A stretch of DNA of 64,000 nucleotides from Lathyrus oleraceus (lineage: Eukaryota > Streptophyta > Magnoliopsida > Fabales > Fabaceae). Below the pieces are notes generated by a model. That model worked only from the letters and a program-made list of their open reading frames with translations. It was not told the origin of the DNA and ran no database searches. The DNA lies in assembly GCF_024323335.1 (NCBI RefSeq), contig NC_066582.1, positions 89,090,944 to 89,154,943 of the forward strand, read 5' to 3'. The stretch's first letter is position 1, and every line of letters starts with the position of its first letter. Shown in pieces: positions 50,250 to 61,397 of this stretch. Position numbers and translations under genes: made by a program.

Positions 50250-52010
50250 ACGACATCACCAAGTGCCAAACTAGCTGACGCTTGACAAGCATAATACACT
50301 AGATCTGATAATTCCATCTTATAAACAACCTCTTTTTTCTTGAAAAGTATGTGTATTCCTCCTCATTGATTAAAGCTCAGATACTCCCGTTTGTTCCTGA
50401 ACCAGAATGGGTGAGGAGTGAATGGGCTAGGACCACCAAAACCGACATGGTCTTTCATACAAATCCATGTTCCCTTGAATCCTAGCGCCCGACGCTAACC
50501 TTTCCTCTAGAGACACCTCAAGCTCAAGGTTGAAAACCACACCTCCTCCAACCATGAGATATATCAAGTGGAGATCATATTATGTTATAACCCGATCAGA
50601 AGAATAATGAACCTCAACCCGCTTTAGGATGGGTGAGTAGAGAGTAACCCACTCAACAGAGGTCACCACAGTATGAACCCCCCAAAGGCTGAATTAGTGG
50701 TAACATCTTTGGAACCTTGTTTTGAAGGTTATTGATCTTGGAAGATCCATTGAATACAAATATGTTATTGATGATGACAACTAGCTTTTAATGATGACAA
50801 CAACCAAAGTCAAGTGCAAAGTGGTTAAAGATGCAACCAAATCATTAAGGTTTGATGGACTTGACTATATAATAATGAAACCTAAATGGAATATAACTCA
50901 AGCCTTATCTCATTTAAAGCTCAAGAAAGTGTCTGCAAGAACAAATTATCTGACAAGACTTGAAGTGTGTGAAAGCTCGTCCTGACAGTATGAGTGATAA
51001 CATTGTAAAAGCATATGGGCTTTATCGTAAAGTTATATAGCTAATAACACACGCACTAAAACAAAATTCTAAACATGTTTTTCTCAAGAAAATATTTCTA
51101 AAAATATGTTGAAGTTGTGCCAGATGATTTGGGAATTGTCATAAAAAATTTGAGCAATTTTTTGTTCTTTCCAATTGATTGGGACTTCTTGCAATCGATT
51201 GGGAGAACTCAAAAATGTTCCCTAAACGATTAGGGCATCATCTTAATGAATGACAACAACTATATATCTTTTCTTTCCTTTTTTAATAAGCCAAACAATT
51301 ATTTTCATTCCAACCAATTAATTTATGCATGATGCCAATCGATTAGCTCATTAATTCTGGCCACAAAATTTTCCTTTTTTGTTCCAACCTCTAGCCTATA
51401 TATGGAGGTCCCTTCCCACTCATTTTTAAATCCAGAAACATGAGATTTCATTCCTCACTCCTCACCCTGTCTCTAAATATTTTTTATTACTTTCTCTCAC
51501 TAAAGTTTAGTCGTAGTGCTTTGGAGGAAGTCGTTTTGCAAGTGAGGAAGTTGTAATTCTTGAAGGATAGATTCGTAAGTTCACCAGTGAAGTTTTATTT
51601 TTAACTTGGTTGAATGATTCATCCATTTAGGGATTATTTATCTATGTTCAAAGCTAAACTGATGAAAAGTTTTGGTTTGCGGATTGTGTATCAAGTCTCC
51701 GTTTAGGTTCAAGCTTAGCCCAATATTAAGAGCTTGGTTCGGTTTGAGATCAAACTAGTGGTAAAATCTCATAGGTTATTGGTTAGCATGGTATAAAGCC
51801 AATGTTCAGTTTGAGATCAACTCGGTGATAAAATATCATAGGTTCTTGCGTCATCCCGATATAGAACTAAGTTTCAGTCCGTGAGCTCAGTCCAGTGTTA
51901 AAATCTCTCCCAGGTTCTAGATCAACCCGTGTAAAATCTTGGTTTAAAGCTTGAAGATTAACCGCTCCAAGTTTCTTGCGAAAAAGAGAATAATTGATTC
52001 AGTCCATCAT
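50250..52010. other. Unassigned repeat-like DNA
   Basis: No conserved coding frame. The short frame at 50791-50985 has no recognisable feature. From about 51130 to 51360 there are several AATCGATTGG/CCAATCGATT-like words, and TTCGGTTTGAGATCAA-like phrases recur at 51740-51830. This is the look of a degenerate LTR, ending near 52560 in a TTCACCCCTCTC tail, but I could not define its ends. Confidence 0.4.
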
Positions 52011-52400
52011 TTGGAAGGAAGACTCGCCGCCTCTCTTTGTGTTTGTTGCTCAGTTGGAAGTTAGCTACAAACTTCACTTTTCTTGTATAATAGGGTTCGA
52101 GAGTTCAACATACTAAAAGCTATTAAGATTATGAATTCTATTAAGATCAAATATTTTGGAAAGGATTAAATATTTTTATTTTGACCGAACCTCTATAATT
52201 TCCGTTTGGAAGGAAGACTCACCGCCTCTCTCTGCGTTTGTTGCTCGGTTGGAAGTTAGTTACAAACTTCATTTTTCTTGTATAATGGGGTTCGAGAGTT
52301 CAACATACTAAAAGCTATTAAGATTATGAATTCTATTAAGATCAAATATTTGGGAGAGGATTAAATATTTTTATTTTGACTTAACCTCTATAATTTCCGG
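52011..52400. repeat. 195-bp direct tandem duplication
   Basis: TTGGAAGGAAGACTC begins copies at 52011 and 52206. The two copies agree almost throughout, differing at only a handful of positions, so the duplication is young. No coding content. Confidence 0.92.
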
Positions 52401-52559
52401 TGTTTTTCTCTCTTCCCTTAACTTTTAATTTCCGCACTTTACATTCCTATATTTAGTTTCCGCTTCTTATTTCTAAATCATTTCTAAATTGTTATCAAAT
52501 TATGATATTGATCCTAAAAGTTTTTCAAACTTAAATTTTTTTAAAACACATAATTCACC

Positions 52560-53430
52560 CCTCTCTTGTATGTGGAGTCACGTGTGCAACAACATCCACT
52601 AGGGAATAAATCACCCATGGAGTCCTTTTTACTTATGCGTGGTTTTATAATAGTTCATCTCATTTGGTGGCCAAAAATAATAAGGTCAGAAATAGGACAC
52701 TGGAAAACTATTAGAGAAGAAATAATATTTCCCTTTGCTACTCACCAAAGATAGTCTAACTAGCCTCTTTTGAGCTAACATCCACCATCAAGTGTGTCTC
52801 TATGTACTATTTCCATTATTTCTTCAATGGGGCGTCAGATTGAACAATACCATCAATGTAACCCAAATCCTTGAAGAAGGATATTAATTTCCTATTTAGT
52901 CAACATCCTCTTGAATCAAATCGTTTACTTTATAAACATATGATGTCAAATATGCCAAAAAAAAAGACTTTGACGCCAAAACTTGGAGAACATGTCTAAA
53001 CAATAGTAAGGACGTCGTTGACTATATTGTGCATACATTTGCATGCGTAGGTTCATTGAGGGGGGTAACCAAGAAATTATCGACCTTTGAAATGTTTCAC
53101 ATTCTTCAGATATACTTCAAACATTTTAGAACATTGCTTGAGGGATATCAAACTTTGACCCCAAGCTGAATCAACAAAGTTGTGTTGATGTTTAAAAAAT
53201 GCAAGAAGAATGACATGGTCGGTACACCATTCTTGTACTCCCATCAGTATTGAAAAACCATGGTGTATGCCTAACTCACCGGATGTAATTGCTAAGGGGA
53301 AATCAACAAATGATTAAGGACATCGACCTCAAAATCATTGAAAAGAAGGTAGAAAACTATCAAAGAGAGTAGGAATCCATGGAAATGGATCAAACGACCA
53401 TCAAATTTACTACAAACCCTCTTGTCCTCC
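52560..53430. other. Gene-less stretch
   Basis: One 62-codon open frame (52566-52754) without family features. Fragments of Pol-like reading may exist but none is convincing. Nothing else is seen. Confidence 0.4.
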
Positions 53431-53869
53431 TTAGGGTGTATTTTGTTCGGGGTAGGTGCAGGAAATATTTCTAATTAAATGTGTTTGGTTCAACTTTTAT
53501 GATGGGAGGGGATGAGAGGGAAGCAAAATCCCATCCAAAATACCTTTTGTGATCCCCTAAATCGGGTCGGGGGGGGGGGAGATTTGGAGGGAAGGAGAGA
53601 GAATCTGAACTTTGATATTTAAAAATTATTATATATATTGAAATATCCTCAATTTTATTTTAGTATTTCGATTTTTTTTTTGTGTTACTACGTCTCTTTT
53701 ATGCGGTTTTTTTCTTTTACTTCCATCACTTTATTATAATTGTTCTTCACCTTCAAATTATTTTCTTATTTTTTTTTATTTGATATATATTTTATTCACA
53801 TCATTTTTTTTGTTTTATTTTTATTTTTATGTGTATTAATATTCATTCTTTTCTTCTAATTTTGTTATC

Positions 53870-53914
<45 letters not shown>

Positions 53915-54385
53915 AATAAGTTATTTTATATATTTTTTTATTAGATGGTTCATCACAATTTAAAAATTGTTATCAATACATAGTTTAATTTGTGTCGAAT
54001 AATTATATTGTGAATCAAGTGCAATCAATTTTTTTTAACATTAATAAGTTGTAACTTTTTTAATCACTAAACAATATAAATTTTGTGTTTAACTATTTAT
54101 ACATATGTTATTACCAAAAAAATATTTATGAACTTTTCACTTTTTGAATATCATGAGTTATATAATATCACAAGGATAAAAATGTAAATTATTAATAAAA
54201 TCTCTCCCATTTCCTTGTGAACCAAACATATTTTTAATTAAAATCCCTTCCCCTTCCCACCCCTCTTTTGAACCAAACATATATATAATTAAAAAATCTC
54301 TCACCTCACCTCCTCTCCAATTCCCTTCCCTTTATTAAAATCCCTCCCCTCCCCATCCCCTTCATTTGAACCAAACAGACCCTTA
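53431..54385. mobile_element. Tourist/PIF-Harbinger-like MITE
   Basis: Element 53434-54382 (949 bp) is flanked by TTA on both sides (53431-53433, 54383-54385). Its ends are inverted: GGGTGTATTTTGTTC on the left, and the right end read in reverse is GGGTCTGTTTGGTTC. Subterminal GGGGATGGGGAGGGGA-type blocks are also inverted (left GGGAGGGGATGAGAGGG, right CCCCTCCCCATCCCC). A CT-rich GAACCAAACATAT motif recurs twice inside the right half (54222, 54271), suggesting nested or duplicated ends. No transposase. The TTA target and GGG-starting ends fit PIF/Harbinger. Confidence 0.8.
53872..53911. repeat. (TA)n microsatellite
   Basis: About 40 bp of TA repeats inside the MITE. An 11-G run lies at about 53569-53579. 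Confidence 0.9.
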
Positions 54386-55200
54386 GAGAGAAATACCCCC
54401 GATCATCAGAGGGTCCCATATCCATGAAGGCGCAATCCAAGTCGCCTTCGATAGAAAGACAGAGGCATTGTCCAGTATCTCTTGGCCCACCTACACTAAA
54501 GAGTTAACACATATAGACTTACGAATTTCAAGTTGAACGCCTTCCATTATAAAGGTTGAAGCTCTAACACACTTTTTTTGTAGTGTTCATAGTTCAAGTT
54601 CAACTAATTTATTTTATGAGTTTAATTTTTGAGATTAAGTTCAACTCAATGGATTCATCAATCAAGTTCAACAAATTAATGATTGAGTCTAATCAAAAAC
54701 ACGTCAAAAAACCTGTAAAAAAAATTAATGCAAGTCAACAAGTGATTATTTATGTTGTTAAGTTGATTTAAAGTTTGGAACCTCTGGATTCTAGTAACTA
54801 AGACGTTAGACTTGTAATTAGGATGATCCAATCTACGAAACTAAATTATGTAACTAAGTCATTAGTTGTGTAACTATGTAAATTAGAAGATCAAAACAAT
54901 TATGTTTAAGTGACTAAGTCATTAGACGTGTAATTAGGTTCATACAAAGTTTAAAACCTCTAAATTCTAATAACAAATTTGTTAGATGTAGGAGTGTTCA
55001 AATCTAAACTAATTCAAATTAAAAACGACAAATAGATCCAAAAAAACAAAAAACCGCAAGAAAAAAATCGAATAGTTTTGGATGTGTTTAAATTCTCTTT
55101 TATGAAAATCGTTCATATTGGATCTCATTTTAGATTGATTTTTTAAAATCGTTCCAAGGCCAAACAGAACCACGACCTTAAGTGCATGCCACATAACAAC
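54386..55200. other. Gene-less stretch with short repeats
   Basis: The word TAACTAAGTCATTAG and variants recur between 54797 and 54932, each followed by GTGTAA. Short open frames lack features. Confidence 0.4.
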
Positions 55201-55209
55201 GATCTCAAA

Positions 55210-55645
55210 TCCGCGCCACTATAACTACGAGGTATTATCCGCTTTGGTTGTGAGAACCCTCGTGATATTGTCCGTTTTGGGTGTGAGAATCCTCATAACT
55301 TTATCCTTTTAGAAAATGGGTCTTGTTGGGTTTAGGTGTATGGGTATTGTATATAAACGACCCTTAGCCTCGATTCCCAAATAATGTGTAACTATTTTGG
55401 CCAGCCCAAAACAATTGCCCCCCTCAATCGAGTCTAAAGGACTGAGGTATTGCCACTGTTTCAACTAACCTCAACTCTGCGCAACTACAACTATGAGGTA
55501 TTGTCCATTTTAGGTGTGAGAACTCTCATGATTTTGTCATTTAAAAAAGGGGTCTCGTTGGTTGTGGTGTATTTTCATATAATGTAAACTACCCTTAACT
55601 TCAATTCCCAAGAAATGTGAGACTATTTTACCCAGCCTAGAACCC
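55210..55645. repeat. Diverged tandem dimer, unclassified interspersed repeat
   Basis: Copy 1 (about 55213-55412) and copy 2 (about 55478-55641) share AACTACGAGGTATTATCC-like, GGTGTGAGAA, CGACCCTTA..CAATTCCCAA and a terminal ATTTTG/ACCCAGCC segment. The same unit type is common in legume genomes from memory. No coding. Confidence 0.6.
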
Positions 55646-55974
55646 TTCTCATTTGGTAATTATAATTTTTAATATAATATGTATTTTATATTACGTTAAA
55701 CTATTATTTTATATTACTTAAAATTTATTATTTTATAGTATGTTTATAATATTAATATTAATTAAAAAATTATAATTTATGATTTTAAATATTCATAATC
55801 CGATTTAAATGAAAACTACATGAAATTAGATCAAATCATATTATTTTTTTTAATTAATCATTCAAAATTGATTGAATTGAGAATAATTTTATCTTTTGAA
55901 TTATATATATGTGTTTGTCCTTCAAAATCATCTTAAGCTACATCGTAAACATCCTTAATTAAATATGTAAATAA

Positions 55975-56140
55975 GGTTTAATTGCAACTTTGGTCCCCCA
56001 ATTTTAAGTTTTTTCTAGTTTTGGTCTCCCATTTTAAAAACCAAAATTTTGGTTCATTTTTCATGTTTTGTTTTGGATTTTAGTCTTCCATCCATATTGG
56101 GACCAATTTTTAGTAAGGTGACACTGATATTGATGACATG
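55975..56140 (+). repeat. MULE left terminal inverted repeat
   Basis: Matches the reverse of 60197-60370 with substitutions and small gaps. The GGTCC(C) phrases spaced about 40 bp apart are typical of legume MULE ends. Confidence 0.7.
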
Positions 56141-56441
56141 TTAATTACAACTCATAATTAATTTGTGCCAGGTCATTATGTATTAATTTTTTAATGTTTA
56201 TTTTATATTAAATGTATTTCATTATATATAATAATAAGAGTAAGTTAAAAACAATTAATTTAGTATAGGTAATAATATTTATTCAGCTGCTGCACTTATA
56301 ATGTTATACATTTTAAGAAAAGTGTTCTTCCCCAAATGTGAGAACCCTAACCCTTTCTCTCATCTTTTTCCAATTTCGTGACAAATTTGGCTGATCCTAT
56401 TCTCCTCTTCTACTCATTTTCATCTCTTTTCTTCTCTAGTC

Positions 56442-56842
56442 ATGTCTGAATCGCACATCTCTTATGCTTCAACAAATACATTAGGTTCAAGAAAACGAGG
56501 AAACATATGTTGGTGTGACCTTGAGTCACCATTGATGACTTCTTAGACTTATGTGAATCCTAGGAGAAGATTTTATGGGTGTGGTAATTTTAGGCAGATG
56601 AAGAAAAAAAAGGATGTAATAATTTTGAATGGTTTGATAAAGAAATGAGCAATCATGCAAAGGATGTGATTATATCTATGAAAGAACATAATGATGAACT
56701 AATAGATTTAATTAGCGTCACACGAAAAAATGAAGAGTGGTTGAAGATGAAGATCAAAATTATGAGTTATTTTCTAGGTTTGAGGTTGGTGTTTGTATTG
56801 TTATTCCTGTTTGCACTAATTGCAACTCATGTATTAAAGTGA
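56442..56842 (+). pseudogene. GRF-type zinc-finger protein with C-terminal membrane segment
   Basis: The ATG at 56442 starts a frame with ICWCDLESPLMTS, an in-frame TAG at 56544-56546 (usual Trp), then YVNPRRRFYGCGNF, the GRF-finger core with R-R-F where G-R-F is usual. An A-run at 56604-56611 carries a one-base shift; the other frame then gives CNNFEWFDKEMSNHAKD, the last zinc ligand and the FxW(F/D) signature. A short coiled coil and a hydrophobic C-terminus (YFLGLRLVFVLLFLFALIA, likely transmembrane) follow to TGA at 56840. Such GRF-coil-membrane proteins are numerous in legume genomes. It lies 300 bp inside the left MULE end and points towards the transposase. Confidence 0.8.
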
Positions 56843-56994
56843 TGTATTATGACTAGAGTTGAAATTAATGTTATGTATTATGAGTGTTATGTAAAATTTT
56901 ATTTGGATTAATGAAATATTGACACTGTTAGTTTGTAGAATTTTGGATTATTATTAATATGCTTAAGCTGTAGAATTTTGGCATCGCATAATAT

Positions 56995-57945
56995 GTGGTA
57001 ATCAATGTTTTAAAAACCGAACCGGAGATCTAACCGATGAAACTTCTGATTTAAGGTTCAATTGATTCAACCAGTTAAACATACGGTCGAATCGTTTATT
57101 AAATAAACTAATAATATAAAATTAATATCCATAGATATGTCACACATAATCATATATTCACAACTTAATAAAATAAATATTTCAAAAATCAACTACAAAC
57201 TTAATAAAACAATATCAATAGCACATATAATAACACAACATAGTTGTATACTTCATGTCAATCTTCATTTAAGAATAATTTGAATAAATTAAAAAATTAC
57301 AATAAAATAAGTTAAACTAATTCAAATAAAAATAAAAATAAAAGAAGATAATAGCTAAAATAAAGTTAAAATAACTAAAAATACATAAATTAAATAAGAT
57401 AAAATACCAAAAATAAAGAATACAATATACTTAATTAAACAAAAAAAAGAAATTCGAGTTGAACTACGACAAACAAGTCATAATTGACAACAACAAACAA
57501 TACAGACTCGAACGACAATTAACATTAAGTTGAACATCGTGACTATGTTTGAAAGAGACGACATGATGATGGAGTATAGTTGAAAAAAAAACTATAACGG
57601 TGTGACAAAACTTAGAAGATTGTATGGTTATAAAAAACATATAATTCTTTTTTTGTGATTTGGGAATGTATGTTAAGTTTTATTATTGACATATTAACTT
57701 TTTAAATTTTTTTAATACAAAATGGCCAATTTGATGCATTTTTTTGAATCAGACGGTTTTACCAAACCGGCTCCGGTTCTTTGGTTCAAATGATTTTGGA
57801 CGGTTCAATTCGATTTTTCCGATTTTACTTCGGTTTTGATCCACTAGTGGTTTTGAAAGGTTGATCCAATCGGATTCATCTCCGATTCTGGTCCAACTGG
57901 TTGAATCGGCCGGTTCGGTCTAGTTTTTAAAACATTGGTGGCAAT
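56995..57945. mobile_element. hAT-type non-autonomous element nested in the MULE
   Basis: Element 57003-57937 (935 bp) is flanked by an 8-bp duplication with one mismatch: GTGGTAAT at 56995-57002 and GTGGCAAT at 57938-57945. The ends are inverted: CAATGTTTTAAAAACCGAAC on the left and GTTTTTAAAACATTG on the right. Subterminal CCGAACCGG/CCGGTTCGG blocks and many GGTTCAAT/GATTCAACC words are also arranged in inverted fashion. Eight-base duplications indicate the hAT superfamily. There is no transposase; the interior is AT-rich. Confidence 0.85.
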
Positions 57946-58530
57946 GCATAATTTTGGCGTTGCATAATATGTGTTAATGCAGAATTTTGAAAATGTATAA
58001 ATGTGAAAATGTGCTCTCAGTTTTTTGGCACTGTAATCTGTTAATGTGTAAATGTAACTTGTTAATGCAAACCATTGTTTTACAACAAACCATTCACAAC
58101 TTGTTAATGCAGACCATTGTTTTATAATATTGTTTGTGGTATTGTAACTTGTTAATGCAAACCATTATTTTACAACTCTGTTTTACAACAGACCATTCAC
58201 AACAGTACACAACATTGTAAATCTGCAGAATTTTCATTATGAAAGTGTATAATTTCCAACATATTCATAACAAACCATTGTTTTACAATATTGTTTTACA
58301 ACTGACCATTCACAAGTACACAACATTGTGGGACTGCATATTTCCAACATATTCACAACATAACAATACACAAAATAAAACCATTCACAAAATATTTCAG
58401 TACCCAAATACCCATTTACAAAATATTTCAGTACACAAAATAGAACCATTGTTTTACAGCAGACCATTCACCACATAACGGTGTCACAAAAGTACATAAA
58501 ATATAGAATCATTCACAACATAACAATGTC
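57946..58530. repeat. Degenerate short repeats in the MULE interior
   Basis: The words ACCATTGTTTTACAAC, CTTGTTAATGCA and ACCATTCACAACA recur many times at irregular spacing; the GCATAATATGTG-TTAATGCAGAATTTTG phrase also occurs left of the hAT element. No coding. Confidence 0.75.
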
Positions 58531-58587
58531 ATAAAATATAACTTAGAAACTATTCTTGGGTTAATTATGGCGCTTGCGATCTGCCGT

Positions 58588-60000
58588 TTATAACCGTTTG
58601 TTCAACCCATTTCTTCCAATTTTTCTAGCTTTTTTATTGCCACCCTTAGGAATTACTCTTTCTGCGGCTCTCTTCCCTTTACACGTACGCTTGTTATATC
58701 CAAAACTTCCATATTTCTTGCACTTGACTGTTTGAAGACTTCTAGGCAATATATTTCTATTTCTCGACTCATCATTTGCCTTGTTATGATTCTTCTTTGG
58801 CCGACCAATAGATTTCCTCATGACTGAAAGGTTGATGAAACATAATCCACGGGCTCCTTTTTGTTAAACCATATGCATGCGATAACATGACAACATGGTA
58901 TTCTGGTTAAATCCCACCTCCTATAAGCATATCTCTTTTGCAGCAAGTTAACAACATAAGTTTCAATACCGTTTGAAACCTCAAATATAGCAAAGTCATC
59001 ATCAAAATTCCAAGTTGCACTCCATCCTTCTGTTGCCCTCTTTGTTTTTTTCCAAGACTTGTTGGATATTAGGACTTATATCACCTTTGTACCTGCTTAA
59101 TTTCTCATTTTTAGTAGAAATTCTCACGGTTGTGTAATGTTTAACTCATTCAAGCAATCTAATTATTGGCTTGTGTATATACTCCAAGATTGCTCGATTA
59201 AAAGCCTCACACATATTGTTAACTTGCAAGTCGCACAATGTGTCTGCTTGAAATTAGATCTACTAATGCAACAGGTATATCCATCATGTCTTTTCAAGCG
59301 TTGACATTAAGCTCTTTCATCTGATTCATTGCTCTTTCACATGCAGATAATGTTGTGGCCCTAGCCACCCTCCATAAAGCTTCTTATACCAGGATACTTC
59401 TTTCTCCAATTGCCATACACGTGTTTAACACACAATCTATGTTTAACATGTTGGCTTGTCTCCAAAATAACCGGGACCAAACCCTAAAACATGTTGACAA
59501 AACAGAGTTGTATTACATATTTAAACAATAACATATCAGCATCATTATTCATAACACTAATATAACAGAACTGCATAATCATTTATAACACTAACATAAC
59601 AAAACTGCATACTTAAACATAACAGAACAACATACTTAAACATAACATACTTAAGTGATTTACCTCCTATTGATCTGATATAAATCCATAAACATTATGT
59701 TGAATGTTTTGTAAGTCGTCGAGTAATAACTTAAGGAACCATTGCCATATCCTTTTGTTTCAGCTTCTACACATGCATAAGCTATTGATATCATCTTGTT
59801 ATTTCCATCCTTACCAACAACACCTATCAACTGACCTCCAAAGTTCCCTTTTAAAAAATATGCATCCAATCCAGTTATAGGCCTACAAGTGGTAGCAAGA
59901 CGATCAAAGACGTTTTAGATTGCGAACAACAATAATGACTCAGGAAATGTGGACGGTGATTCAGGGAGAGTATGTGGAAATGGTGTTGGAGGAGTCTTAG
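58588..60000 (-). pseudogene. MULE transposase (MuDR/FAR1-type)
   Basis: Pieces on the minus strand: 59660-59869 encodes MDAYFLKGNFGGQLIGVVGK followed by DGNNKMISIAYACVE, the catalytic-core signature of MULE transposases (usually LDGxFLKGxxGGxLL). About 58830-59190 encodes the SWIM region ending WDLTRIPCCHVIACIW; its first CxC pair reads Y-A-Y. 58588-58821 gives the C-terminal tail with a zinc knuckle CKKYGSFGYNKRTC, in which the second Cys and the His are Tyr. Many stops and frameshifts separate the parts. The enzyme would cut and join element ends; clearly dead. Confidence 0.85.
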
Positions 60001-60196
60001 GGTTCGTGTTAACTATTGACATTCCTTCTTCAGTTCTTTTATATGTCATTTAATAAAAACATAAAAGTTTAATGATATATTAATAATGAAAATGAAATAA
60101 TAATAATGAAAAGAAAATAAACTCAATGAAATAATTTAATTATAAAATAGTTATTCTGATATAGACATCAAAATTGATTTATTAAAAACTGATCGA

Positions 60197-60370
60197 TCAT
60201 CAATATCAAGGCCATCTCATCAAAAATTGGTCCCAATTTGGATGGGGACTAAAAAAAAAAGATTAAAATCATAAATTTTGAAATAAAGGAATCAAAATTC
60301 AAAAAAATTTAAAATGGAGAGAATAAAATTATAAACTTTAAAATATTTCAAAAAATAAAAATTCTAAATT
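60197..60370 (-). repeat. MULE right terminal inverted repeat
   Basis: Reverse complement of the left repeat. The best-kept part is TCATCAATATCAAGGCC to ATTGGTCCCAATTTGGATGG at 60197-60246; the outer part is AT-rich and diverged. Confidence 0.65.
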
Positions 60371-61300
60371 TAAACAACTAAGTTTAGACGGGTAACAAGA
60401 TTGATTTGAAGTTAAAAATGTCTAAATTCAATTATTAATTTTTTTTTTATATAATTGCGTGGATAGCAAATAATTATTTGTGCAAAAGCATGACAATTAA
60501 TTATTCCTATTGATGGTATGGATTTTAAGTGATACTCTATATCTATTTTTTGCCTAAAATTTCTGTCCTTTTAATAAACAAAATTGATCATCTTTGAATT
60601 AGCATTTTATATTTTATATAACAAATATTCAATTAACTTTAAAATAGAAAATTAGTAAAAAAATACAAGTAACATTTTAAAATTCAGTCAAACCATACTA
60701 CTCACACCATTAATCCAAAGCTAACCGCTCAGATATTCTAGCTATCATAAATCCCTAAATAAGATATTATTTTCAACAGAAAAATTAGAACATCTCCTTC
60801 AGAAACTAAAAATAAGCATATTGAAAACTTTTTATTTATACAAACCAGAATCATATTTTGATTAATCGATGAATTGAAAACCGACTGAAATTATTTGTTG
60901 TTAAAATTGATTCTCGATTTGATTAATCGGCTAATAGATAAAAAGTGATTTTGAAAATAATTTTTTTTATAATAAATTTTTTTATATTAAAATAATAAAA
61001 AATAAAAAATATTTATAATAATAAAAAAAAATGGAAGACGGAAAACACAAGAAATAGAATGTTTATAAGATGGAACAGTTAATTCCCACCCTAACAAGCT
61101 ATTCTTAGCCAGTTGTCAGCTAAGAAATAAAAAATTCAGCTTTATTTATCAAGCTTTCTTATTTTAATTTAATTTAATAACAACAATAAAAATAAAATAA
61201 AAAATAAAACCTTAATTTAAATTAAAATTTAAAATGAAAACAAAACACACAATAACCATGATTATCGAATAATATAACAAAGAAATAGGAATAAAAATAA
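60371..61300. other. AT-rich intergenic region upstream of the host gene
   Basis: No coding frame. Contains GATTAATCGAT/ATTAATCGGC inverted words around 60860-60930 and long A/T runs. It probably includes the promoter of the Agenet-ENT gene, but I cannot point to a credible TATA box among the many AT stretches. Confidence 0.4.
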
Positions 61301-61397
61301 CAAACAAATAGGAAAATTTCTGCAACAACCGCAAAATCAAAGAGAGAGTGAAAATAATCAACAGAGACGAAAAGATCGTCTTCTCAATCGGAATAAG

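Larger units (their letters stand above)
55975..60370 (-). mobile_element. Mutator-like element (MULE), decayed
   Basis: Long degenerate terminal inverted repeats: left 55975-56140 (TTTAATTGCAACTTTGGTCC, then CCATATTGGGACCAATTTTT, then GATATTGATGA). The right copy, about 60197-60370, read in reverse, carries CCAAATTGGGACCAATTTTT and GATATTGATGA at the same spacing. Between them are MULE transposase fragments on the minus strand and a GRF zinc-finger gene on the plus strand. A hAT-type element is nested inside. The 9-bp target duplication expected for Mutator was not resolvable because the outer ends have diverged. Confidence 0.8.

Noticed and set aside
54980..55930. hAT-like MITE starting TAGGAGTGTTCAAATC near 54988
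   Set aside because: The left end resembles a known legume element end, but no matching inverted right end or duplication could be found.
60371..61300. tRNA or small RNA genes in the intergenic region
   Set aside because: No cloverleaf, box A/B pattern or other RNA signature could be seen in the AT-rich sequence.
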